From Brachypodium distachyon (Eukaryota; Streptophyta; Magnoliopsida; Poales; Poaceae), in contig NC_016135.3 of assembly GCF_000005505.3 (NCBI RefSeq), positions 24,026,613 to 24,090,612 of the forward strand: a stretch of 64,000 bases of DNA, written 5' to 3'. The notes below the pieces were generated by a model. The model worked only from the letters and a program-made list of their open reading frames with translations. It was not told where the DNA came from and made no database searches. The position numbers and the translations under genes are program-made. Positions 1 to 12,800 of this stretch are shown piece by piece (the first letter of the stretch is position 1; each line of letters opens with the position of its first letter).

Positions 1-3000
1 ATTAAAAATATATTTTTAGCAAAAAAATAACATTGTTTGCGTTTTATTTCGGCTATCTATTTCTTTCACGGTCTTAAAAACCTCTTTTTTTTTTGGTTAA
101 GAACTGCGGGCTTCCGGGAAGTTTCCTCCGCCCTGCATTCGTTGGTGACAGCGCTAGGTGCACGCAGGTGTTGTACTAAAGTGGTGTGCTGGTCATCTTT
201 TCATTTGTTTTTATGTTTCTTTAACCAAATTGAGAAGGTGAGCATGATTTCCATATGTCTTTTCCTTGGCCGTGTTAGGTTGCTGCTAAAACCCAATTTA
301 TAGATTACCATGTCGGACCCTCGCCGGAAAGGGCACAGTAGGTGTCACGAGCCATCCATTTTCTAGCAAACACATTAAATACATAGAAACGATTTTATCT
401 CTCTAAGATGTACTCCTTTTTTTTTTAACAAAGCAACAAAAAAAATCACTTGAAGCATACGTCAGATATTATAGAGACACATCTTCGACGTGTGTACCAG
501 ATTTAGAAGATACGATCGAAATACTCAATTAAAGGCTATAAGATATCCATTCTAAATCTAGACCTTCTCTAAAAGAATAAATTAAGCTTAACAAGCCATT
601 TTTTTCCAACAGCTACAAGATATCAAGGATTGCTTTCCTATGCTCTAATAAGTCTTCCTAGCAAAGTAATAAAAGATCTTTTTTTTAATCTTTCCCTCAA
701 GCTTCGTATACATACCATATCACGGTATTAATCATAGGTAGAACACACAATATACAAAACTAATGCCTCCAAGATTTCCATTGACGTGGACAAGAGAAAA
801 CAAAGAGAGGGGATATCCATGCCGTGAGTATCCATGCATTTCATGGTCCCTGGGGTACCATGAGACAACTTATTACATGTAGTGTGTATCCATGAACTCA
901 CTCCGTGTACGCTGTATATATATAGAAAACAAAGAACACTAAAAACCAAACGTAACTCGGAATGGCCAGCGGACTCCTCACTCCGTTTTCAAATTCTTGT
1001 CGTGATTTTAGTACAGATTCGGAGTCTCGGATGCAAACCCCGTCGACAGCAAGACGTTTATCTGTTTACGGTAACTCTGTCGATCTCGGAACTCAAAGAA
1101 TCGTCCGTGGCGACCTTGTTACTCTCGAACTCCGTGGCTCCGGTGTGCGGTACCCGTTGCGTGGCTACAGTAATGCGTATATTTCACGTGCTTTTGGGAA
1201 AAAATAATCAACGGGGGCGGGAGGAAAGGCATGTAGTACTTATTGATTATTCGAGTGGAATATATCTGGTGCGCGTGGCAAAATGGGCAGCCAGCGTTGT
1301 TTGGCGCTGTTGCCGGTTGACCTGCGCAGAGGCGGCCGGGGTCGCGCGTCGCCTACCGCCGCCCCCTCCTAGTCGTAGGACCAGCTAGCCGCGGTTGGTT
1401 GGATGGTAGCCTGGCGGTCAGAGGCCATGTAGCCAGTAGCTAGCAGTAACCTTGCCGGCCCGGCGGCCCCCTGCCCTGGTCGGCCATCCTCCCGCGTCGC
1501 GTACTAGGAAGACGAGCACCCGTCAGGCTCAGGGCTCAGGGAAGGCCCGTGGTGGGGCAGGGCCAGGGGGACACGCCCGCGCGTGTGTGGGTGCGTGCGA
1601 CGGACCGGGACGCGGTCGTCCCGTCCCGTGGATGGCTGCAGTGCTGAGTGCTGCTGCCTCCGGGGTTTGGGCTGGATGAGGTGACCTGTCAGCCGTCACA
1701 AGCGGCTTTGGGCTGCGTTTCAGGGGGTGGGCCCCGGGCGAGCGCTTTTGTGCTGGTACGGCCCGCGACTTCAGCAGTAGGCGTAGGCCGTCGTCGGGTT
1801 CTCTGAAGGCAGCCGGGTTATTAAGCCTGGGAAATTCTTCACGTGGCCGCTCTGATTGATTTTTGCCCAACAAAAACAACCTAAAATGACTTATTAATCA
1901 ACACTAACTGACAGTGTATATTGCCGGCTGGAGCCTGAGCGATTGCCTTAGTTGGCCGGGCGGTGGCTCCGCCGGTGGTTGAACAACGAGCGCATGTAAG
2001 TATGTGATGTGTATCTACCTAAGATGCAGTAGTCAAACATTCTCTTTAATTAAAAAAAAAGAAACATTTCGTTGCTGGCATCAAGAAAGAACACCAATTA
2101 TATCCATCCAGAAAATGCGATTATTTTATAATGAATGTAGTCAAACTTTGCTCACTTCCACCTTTGATATATAGATACATGTTGGGCTGGTCAAATAAAC
2201 ATAGTCAAATAGTATCATAAAAATTAATTATGTACGACGTCGTATTAAAAGAACCGTCACGTTACTCGCTAGTTGTTATAATATCAAATCCAAACCAACA
2301 TGTATTGTTACCCGCACAAAAAAACATGTATTGTTTAACAGAAGAAGAGAAATCATCGGGCCCACCGTCACCAGTGAAAGGCACCCATGACCCATGAGAT
2401 TATGCACGTCCAGTCGATTAACCTCTCTCTTTTTTCTTGTTATAAAACGAACGCAAGTGATTACTGCTGCCTCCAATCCAATTAAGTAACTTTGTACTAA
2501 ATTTGCAGATCATGCATAACGTCCTGATGGTCACGGCACATGTAAGATTAGCCTTTTGGATGGTAAAAGCCAATCCATCGAAGACGGTACCCAGAAACAA
2601 ACAAATGCGCGACAAGTGATCTGTAGGCACGTAGCATTGAGCATTGACCCAGGCGGTAATGGTGCCGCCACCACGGGATACGCAGATCAGAGCAACGAGC
2701 AGGTGATGACTGATGAGTGCGCTGTATGATTGCTCAGGGAGTGCCGGAGTGGAGCCGGTAGCGGCCAGCATTGTCTATTAAGTTTGTCGCCTTACACGTC
2801 AACCGAGGAATCTCAACGTATGTATGGATAACGAAATGGAACTGCTAACATTAGTTTAACTGAGGTACAGCCAGGCACCAAAGGAACCAGGCGACTTTCC
2901 AGCGGAACAACACACGTATAATTATGTAATGCATTTGCGCCCGCAACTTCTGACCTGTGTATATCTACCGGTCATGTGTATAACAAGACTTGTAAGAAGA

Positions 3001-3801
3001 AAAATCAGAAACTTGTACTGTAGCAGAAAGATTTTTGTAAGGTGGTGTACGGGACTAGACTAGCTTTTAGACACAACCTTGTCATCCAATGTTTGTAACA
3101 ATATAATGCTGCTTAGGTTCAGCTGGTCAAGAGACCAACAACTCCGCAATGACTTGACTTTGGACTTTCAAGGATCAGCTGGGATCTTTTACAAACTAGC
3201 ATACACAAATGCATCGCAGTCATGTTGCTTCCTTCACGAAAGGATCAGTAGGTCAGTGTAGAGCGACAGTTCACTTGCAAGGGTACGAACACTTCCCCAA
3301 CCCAAGTAAAGCATGCAACAAAGGAGCCACGGAAATAGGTTCAACATCAAAATGAAAGGGTCATGTCCTGAGGTGTAACATTTTTTTACAACTATGCTCA
3401 GGTAACAGCATGGACGATGCTTTAAAACTGTCAGGGGCATAAACGACCATACCTCTGGGGCAAACACGAAGATACCATCTTGATGAGGTGCGTATATTTT
3501 GTTCTTCCGAGATTATGTGAGCATTTAGTTGCTTTAAATTACAATGTACACCATATAAACCAAACGGAGAACAAGCACTGATGGTACACATCATCCTTTA
3601 CATACAAAAGAAGTTGCTACTCCGTAGTATTTACTTGCCTAATTTCTATGCTAACAACTCCAATAAATTAGACAAACCAGCGTGCCAGCTCATTAGGAAC
3701 AGAACTAAATGTGCCAAGCCTCTGAAAGCTGTTGCATCTAACATCAGGAAGGTGATCAACAACACCAATATGAATGTCAGAAAAAAAAGAGTATTTCCAT
3801 G
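1..3801. other. Non-genic stretch and 3' flank of FGT1
   Basis: I see no supportable gene here. Positions about 1290-1760 are GC-rich and give open frames on both strands, but none has a recognisable domain, splice context or codon bias. The rest is AT-rich. The short minus-strand frame at 2418-2771 has no family resemblance that I recognise. Roughly 3240-3801 should contain the 3' untranslated region of the minus-strand FGT1 gene, whose stop codon lies at 3802-3804; I cannot fix its poly(A) site. Confidence 0.5.
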
Positions 3802-6800
3802 TCAACCATTAATATCTTGTACCCATTGCAAGCCTGCAAAAGATAGTATAAGATTTACGGTTCTCACGGAAAAATATATCTTTGAACTGATACAGCACAA
3901 AGGGCGGATGGATGTGACTAGAGTCCATGCCAAGCTTTCAACATCTAACAAAAAAAATAGTTGAGAGCTTGGATGCCATGCTATCAGGAAAAAATTAAAT
4001 TCCTGGCATTCTAAGAGCAAAAAAAATGCTAGCATCATTTCATGTTTTTCTTTTCTCTTTTACTTTTCTCACAGCGATTCAGCACTACCAAGGGAAATTT
4101 CTATCACCATACCAGACAAGAAATGTCAGAATTCCAAAAATGTGGACACTAGATGATTTGTGCAGTGTAGTAATTTATTTTAATGTTCCATGGCTATGAG
4201 AAGTGATTATCCCCATTGAACTATATGAAGAGAATTTTAGGAATAGAAAGCAAACCTGTTAGCACTGATTCCACTGCTGCATTCGGAATGAATAGTCCAA
4301 CAATTCGTTGATTGTCATTTGTTGTTTCTAAACGGACAACACGTATTCGCTTGTGATTTTGACGGATCTGTTCAATTGCAGTAGCAAAGCAAGCAATTAC
4401 TCCAAAGCTACATCTATTAAGATCAAGCATAGAATACACACAAAGAGCAAACGATCTGCAACTTCATTTTGCCACAAGACACTGAGCTTCTACTATTACC
4501 CTTGACTAGTTGAATTCCCAAGGGCAGAATGGTTGGCATACATCCATAAACAAAAATGATGAATCATTTAAGGATAAGATAACCAACATTATACATGGCT
4601 TGAAAGATATCTTCATGTGTTTTAAATAGGGATCGTGGCACCTAGTTGTGAGTAATGCAGCAGTTTCTATTGCTATGGGATATTCCAGTTAAAATGAGAC
4701 CTGTCCCTTTTCTTTGAACCTGCCAGATCTCACCGTGGCTATCCGAAAATGCTTCATGTAGTGCTGCTGCTAGTTTCGGTATAAAAAAAAGTACTGCTAT
4801 CATTCTTGTCATCACAACTGCACTTAAAATAATTGCCTGTTTATCCCACAAAACTTCTACTTCTATTTGTTCAACGAGCCACTTACCTTACCCTATGGAG
4901 GTACAGTAATACAAGTTATTCCTAGGTCTAGTTGGAACAAGTAGACCATATCAGATGGGAACTAAATTAGGAAAGATGCCTAGACCCGAAATCATCATAT
5001 AAACCCTCTGAATATGGAGGATCCATACCATTGAACTCAGGAATAGCCAGCAACAGCAGGATTTGTCAAGGTAAAAATAAAAAGCAATGCAACAGTAAGT
5101 GACAGAAAGAAACCTGTTTAGCTAGGGCCTTTTCTATAGTACCCCAGACTGGAAGTATGAGACCACCCAAAATGTTAACCTCTTGCAACCTTTTTCCTAC
5201 TGTACAATAGCTCCCAACTTTGCATTTGGAACCATGCATACACTGAAGTGAGGTAAAAGAGCACTTGGTAAGTAACACACATAGAAGAAGATACACAAGC
5301 ATCTACCCCAATTGGTCATTCTTAAAATAACCTGGGTGAAATTGTAAGTGGAATATGAAAAACAAGCTTAACCCGAAATCAAGAAAAGGAATGCAATGTA
5401 ATGGATCGAAACACCGCTTTCATTCATGTAGCTTGAAAATCCTTTGGAGGGTTTTGCTCACATACAAAAGCAACTCACAAAACCACATCCAAGCATTACA
5501 GCCCTTTGTGAATGTGCCCATATCAGCATGGATAAACTTTTCCATTTTGGTAACATGGATACCTCATCAAAACCCCTGCTCCCCCCAAATAATATTTTAA
5601 AATATTAATTTATAAGTCAAATAATTAATAGCAAGTACCTTTCCCACTAGTACTTCTCACTGATGTCCAGGATATATAGATTTCCTACTCGAATAAAATA
5701 GCTAAGTGAACATATAAAATTGCACTAGGTCATCAATGAATTCCGGGTGCTGAATTGCAGGGCCACACGAGCATGAGGTCTTATGTTCAATCCTCATGTA
5801 CCCAGGGCGTTTGAAGGAAAGTCTCATTGCGTTCACAGACCAAGGAAATAATTTCTTTTCTCCAACCATTACCTGCTTCGATGAAACATCATATTCTTCT
5901 TGCCAACCTTTGCTAACTTTGTCTATTGATGTAACCTTCCTATACTTGCTTTTCAGTTCATTTAAAGGCATCTCCCTGCATAAATAAAATGGAGTGGTAA
6001 TAACAAACACAAATTGCGCATGAGACATTACGCCTGCTAGACTACCACTAGTAGTTACAGATGGTGATCATGAATCGGTGTGCCACCTTTTCAAATAAAA
6101 AATGATGAACCGCAAATACCTTAATGCTTCACCGACAGCAGGTCGAATTATTTTGTATATTCCTTCAGTTGAGCTGGTATGTGAACAATAAGAACAAAAA
6201 CTCCACATCAATTATTTTTCTTTTCAAAGGGAACCTAGTAGATGGTGTGTGTGTATATATACTCCCTTCGTCCGGAAATAAGTGACGTGGATTTGTATAA
6301 GAATCTATACAAATCCACATGACTTATTTTGGGACGGAGGGAGTATATATTTAAATGAATCACTCATATATGCATGTCAGGATACCTCAGTTCAACTCAT
6401 GTTGTTACCAGTCAACTAATTGCTCTATTATGATTTCCTTTCCTAAAGAGTATTTTCGAAGAAAAAATTTCTTGCACAATTAGAACCACACAATTAAGAA
6501 CTTGCACTAAAAAACAACACTTCTACGGGCTGCAATAGAACTGGAAGCTTTCCCATGGACAGGTCGGGCACGCTGGATACCATACTGGTTGAATTGCAGC
6601 AAGGAGCCACCTTGTGGCCAAGTGAGGCCTCCAGGGCAGCTTTTGCTTCCCGAGAAAACGCAAAAGCGTTGCGTCTCGTTATATTGAAAAGGTGGGTAAA
6701 GTATTTACAAGCCAAAGAGGCTGATACAACGCACACACTAACACAGATTTAGTGAACATCCCACGTGCTAGGCAAGGAAAGACCAAGTCCTAATGCACCG

Positions 6801-9800
6801 ATTCTCACCCACAGCTTGGCTTCCTCTCAGATACTGCTGAGGAGGCTGGCAAGGCATGGACACACCCCTTCGAAGCTGCATTCATTGCATTGTTTCCACA
6901 GCATCCAGGACGTGAACAGGATCATCGAGGCGAAGCCTTTGTGCAGGGGATTAGGTGTCATCTTTTTTGCCTCGAGCCACCAGGTGGTGAGCCTGGTGCC
7001 CTGCACTGGAGTACTGCAGGTGGCCTGGATCCAAGATAGCGCCTCGAGCCAAATCTGCTGCGAGAAGGAGCAGTCAACGAGAAGGTGTGGCATAGTCTCA
7101 GGGTGTTGATCACGCAGTGGGCATAGGGGGTTGTGTGGCAGGGCCCGACGCGCAAGCCTGCCTGCCATCCAGCAGCGATCGAGGTCACCAACCAGAAGAA
7201 AATTTTTCCCCTGCATGGCTCCCAGGATTTTCAGGTTAGCTTCCAGGAGTCACAGCGAGTGGTGCCATGAAAGGAAGCCTGGTAGCAGGAGCTGGCGGAG
7301 TAGATTCTGGAGGTAAGAGGACGCGGGCACTGGTAATCAGCTGTTGCCTGGCATGGCATCTAAGTCCAGCAAAGCAAAACAGGGGAGGAACTGGTGTGTC
7401 CGTAGTGGGCACACATTGTCAGAATTACAGGAATGGAAAGAAGTGTGGTTTCACGGTACAAGCTTCTAAAAGCATAGTTCTCTGATAATTTCCCAAGTAA
7501 ATGATTATTTTATCAAATTACTCTTAACAGACATATACTACCATTTAAGAATATTCTGTGTGGAATACGACAAAATAGAAATATTGCTACAAATTTGCCC
7601 AGCAGGATCCTAAAATGCACCAATGAACAACTATCAAACAGAGCACATTTTAACTCAATATTTTCGCTCAGTATCATACACTGGCAATATTGCTCAGGAC
7701 AATCACAAGTATCACGGACTTGCGAAATACATGTGAGCATGAGGCCCCTATGCCCAGAAGTTACTTCTCAACTATGTTGCACGGATACGGCCCAAACCTG
7801 CCGTATCCGTGTAGAATACGTGCAAAAACGGGGATACTCTGAAAAACGGCTGGGGTACTTCAAACACCCAATCTTCTGTTGTTGGGTCTGTGACAAGGAC
7901 AGGGAGTAACTCTCTTGATGATACGGAGGAGAACTAGTATACCAAGCCTAATTGTCCTTGTGGGTTCATGTTACACGATATGCCACAGCTGCTACTCCAT
8001 CCAGTCGTGGAGACAATGCAAGATGTAAATCTAATTTTGTACATATACTCGCCGTATCCCCACAACAGCATTTTTGCAAAACGCCGTTTTCCCGTATCCC
8101 CGTATCCGTATCGCCGTATTCGTATCCTCATACCGTGTAACATAGCTTCTCAATGATAGCATATAGTTCTAAAAATAGCCAAGAACAAATAAATTGAGCA
8201 TACAACACAACGTACCCTTCAAAAGCTAGAGTGAAGTGTCTTCTCCCCATCCATTCCCTTTTGGACTCATAAAATCCATCATTAGAAGAAGCAGTACCAT
8301 CATTCTGTTTTTCATCAAGCATTGCCTTTGCCGCCTTCGTGCATCAACATATTCATGAAACAAATCAGGACAAAATGATAAATGTTGCAGTTGTACTTGT
8401 ACAACAAGCATTCATTGTACATAAATATAACTAGCTATCATGTCCACAAGGTTCTGAACGAAACAAATATTGGCTCCAACTGTGTCTTATTACCTCCCAA
8501 GTAACACCCCTATCAATGGTGAAAGTAAACAGTACTGTCGAAGCACCAGACAAGTTATCAATGTGAACGGTCTGCACCAAAACTTGCATTATGATTAGTG
8601 AAGTAGGAGCAGCCAAAGAATAATGTGATCAGAAAGAAGCATTACCTTTGGCGATTCTTTCATTTCAACATTCTTAGCTTTGATATCAACAATTCCAGAA
8701 TCCAGCTGTCCTTCTATTCGTGCGTTGTGAAGGACAACATCAAGTATACTTGTAAAAAGATCAAACAACCTGCTCATGCCAAGTGTTAGCATGGCAACTA
8801 ATTATGTGGAGATACAAAGATCGTGCATGGCAACTCACCTATTCTGGATGATCGGAGCCAGTCCCAGAAGGCGGTTAAGAAACCGAGCAACATCATGCAT
8901 ATCTGAATCAACAATACGACCAGAAAGCTTCCCAGCATCTTTTCCATTACCTGAGAAGGTCGTTCAGAGAGCCATGTTCATACAACTTGTAAATCAGTAT
9001 TTGTTAGGTACAATTTCAAATAATGACCGGTTTGAAGCTAGATGAGTTGTATTGGTTAAGCATGTTAACCAGGAGTACATCAACAAAAGAGATAGCATAG
9101 CTCCAAACTCAAATACTGATTCATGATTAACAAATATCATGTCAAATGACTATGCAAGATTAACCAAGAACTTTCTAAACAATGACCAAAAAACTGCTAT
9201 TGACAACTTGTGCCACAACAAATAGATGGAAGTTCAGTATCTGGCTGCTGTTTATGAAACTTTAGGTGACAACCATAAGCAAGTTGGAGTAAGATTTTAG
9301 GAAATGCACACATATACAAATGTTATTCATTTAGTAATGAATGCATATACTCTTTTTATGGAAAAAGCATAAAGACTTTGATGTGGAAAAAAGAAAAGAA
9401 AAAAGTGTCGAGCTTTCGGTGAACTTACATACTATGGCATCCCTTATAATTCCAACTGATGCTAGAGCAAATCTTGCCTCAGTAATGAATTCTTGGATGC
9501 TGGCCTGGTCGTCAGAACACCTTGGAGGAACAACTGGAAAAGAATCCTGGTCACCTTGAAACCAAATATTAGAATGGTGTACAAGGCATGAAGAACATAT
9601 AAATAATTGTAAATATACAGACATGTTCCATTATTCCCCTATACACCATCGTTAGCGCTTTTTTCCCATAATTGCTATCATAGTTGAAAGCACTCAGAGA
9701 AGGTCCTGCCCTGCAGAAGTTGAAATCTAGCATCAGAAACGTTTTCGCTGATGTATATTAAAAGTTGGTTGAAATCAGAAAGAACCTGCGGTCTCCTTGT

Positions 9801-12800
9801 GTTAAAGCTCCAAGGGACTCGAGTCTTTTTGCCACAATTGACGCAAATCGCTTTTCACCACCAAGATTTGTAAAAAGAAGCCTAAATACATTCCAAATTT
9901 GATATTAAGATGTAGCTCATCTAATGTACCGACCAGACCACTAGAACAATGTAAAAGATAATAAATTGACATCACGCAAACTGAGACGGGAGATAATAAA
10001 TTGACATCACGCAAACTGAGACGGGACAGCCAACATAATTAGCAGAGCACGAACCCCTCCCACAGAGCAATCATTTCACATGATTATCTCAGCATTTGAG
10101 TGTTAGGTGATTATGCTGACTGCAAACCATTGATTACTCAGTGCAATTAATCAGTCTTGATAAATCTGTATTTAATGAATAAGTTATAACTAGATTTCTC
10201 TCTAAGGAGTCCAGAATCACTTTGAACTCATTGCAAGACATATTTGTAGCCTGCCTAAGTTTTTCAAAAGGTCACATAAACCCTCTTCATGATACGAACT
10301 TGGAGCAGACAGCCTAGAAAAAATAGATACATGGACTCTGTCCCTATACATAATGCATTGGCAAGTAACTAAATATTCTGGGCTCCAGCTAAAAGCCATC
10401 TGCAGTTATTACTATTAGAAGGAACTGGATAGCGGGTAATAACCTATAACTTCAATAACAAACAGTGCAAATTCAACAGCTCAATTTACAAGAAAGCTTC
10501 AAACTGGACATATAAATAAATAGCAGACCTATACTGTGGTGCAGAAGTTTGATTAGAACGATGAGTTCTCCCAAACTGCTGTATTGCGCGATCTGCACTC
10601 CAAGGTAGTTCAAGTGTTATGTGTACTCTTCTTCTCTGCAAAGTTTATTTGAGCAGTACTGAGCGCATTCGGATAGATGATCGTTATAGTTGCAACTGAT
10701 CAAAAAATGAAGAAACAACGAACCTGGTTTTTTGCCCTTCTGTCAGCATGTAGAGAAACACCAGCTGACCCCGCTTCAGATATAATTGCAATTAATTTTT
10801 TGCCATCCATGAACTGCTGCTTTTCATGCATATTTATCATCTCCATTGAGACTTCTTTCCTACAAGCAATACATGCACATACATGGGATTAGATGAACCA
10901 GAAAATGTAAAACGACATCATGAGTAAGCTATCTCACGCGTTCCGCGCCTGATAAATAACGCCTTTTCCATCTGTTGCTCTTATTAGCATACCACGTCGT
11001 CCAGTTATTTCTGCGACACTGTCAGGTCCCCCTAGCTACAAAAATCCAAATAAAATGAGAAATCCTTTATATGTATAGCCTAACGCAAACAAAGAGCTTG
11101 ATATCTAAATAAGGAATCCGTTTTGACATTAGCTATAAAGATAAGATTATGTCTTCTGCCAAAAACAGATGCCACAAAGGAAGCTCTTTCAACAATGCAT
11201 TCAAACAGCAAGCAAATGTTTTTGCATCATAAACCTCCTTTCTTTCACTCTGAAATGCAACACTCTAGCAATACTATTTTGGATCCACAGGCATTGATGT
11301 TTTATATATGTGGGACAAATCCAATCACTACTACATTTAGGGCACACGGACCAACACTAATTGTGTGGAAATAACAATCTCTTTGAATAGTAGTTAATTC
11401 TAGACCTAAGTCCTCTCTCAAAAAAGAAAATCTAGACTTAAGTACATTCATGTCCTTTTCATGTTACCCAGTGTGCGTAAAATTTTCAATACAGGCCCAG
11501 AAATTAGAGAAAACAGTCAGGATTGTGACAATAAGCATTACTAGCAAAAGTTAAAACTACCTGATCAATAATATCATCCAGAGGATTATTAGGGAGATCT
11601 AAAGAACGTATTGTATCCAAAATCTTCAATTTTCTCTCTACTGCGGCGTTGTACCTGAGAACAAGACAAAAAAAAGTATTTATTAACTGTGTGTATGATC
11701 ATAGGTTGATGAGGAGCTTGAAAATGTGCAAATACCTCTTTGAAAAATCAGCCACATGAGCATCTTGCTCTCTTTCCTCCCCTTCTACCTTCTTGCAGGT
11801 GTAGCATGACCAATCATCAGTTAATATCCCAGTCCAAGGAGGTCTCAGGCAACTAGGGTGAACACGTCGGGAACAACCAGAGCAGTGAAGCAATAGACTC
11901 TTCTCCTGGATATTAAGATATTTTTTATACCAAGCGCTTTACAAAAAATCAAATGACTCTGCACTTTCACAGATATTACATTCTCATGTAAGCATTCTAC
12001 AACAAAGTCAATTTTTCACATAGAAGTTTACTCATCACAATGCAAATTACCAATAGTAAATAGCGCTAAAAATATGAAAGGAAGAATTATGAACAGGTCA
12101 GCGTGAAGTAAATTAGCAGAAGGCATGTCCTTCCATATAACTTCATAAAACACAATGAGGTCAAAGAATGTGAGTATGTGACAGACCTAATGTGAATAAC
12201 ATTCACTAATGCAGATCTGTACTATTTAACATAGAAGTACCGAATAATAACCGAGAAAGATCACCTCCTCTGTGTTGCAGATTTGACACATGTGGAACTC
12301 CTCATCAGATTCTGTTGATTCACGATCTGAATCAGCTGAAACATTTTTCGCAGTAGATTAGCAATCATCAAAAGGATAAAGTTAACAAACTTAACATGGT
12401 CAATCATAAGTATCCATGCAGCAATAGTAGTGTTCTAGACATTGTGCTACAGTGGAGTAATCACAAGTATAATCAAATGAAGTCCCAACAATTCTTCCGG
12501 GTATAAAAGGTGATTTTTTTTCGTATGGGATAGAGAAAGTGTCATCATGTTTGAGGTATACATCATTACATTGTGCCAGTACTTTTGGCGATTTCCAGAA
12601 GTAACCATGTTCCCAGTAAGAGCATTACCAGTACCAGGTGTATCCAATGTCATAAACTTCCGCAATAAATAAAACTTGATTTAGTATGTGCCAAAAGTAA
12701 CCAGGATGTTCCCTATACTGCCAGCTGTAGGTGCCAGAGTACATGTTCAGAAATATCAAATAACAGTTACAATTTCTTGCGAGACACGAACAAGATACCA

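Noticed and set aside
1529..1879. 116-codon minus-strand frame in a GC-rich patch
   Set aside because: Pro/Ala/Arg-rich composition, no domain, opposite-strand frame equally open.
2418..2771. 117-codon minus-strand frame
   Set aside because: Somewhat protein-like but no family resemblance, splice context or promoter seen; not enough to call a gene.
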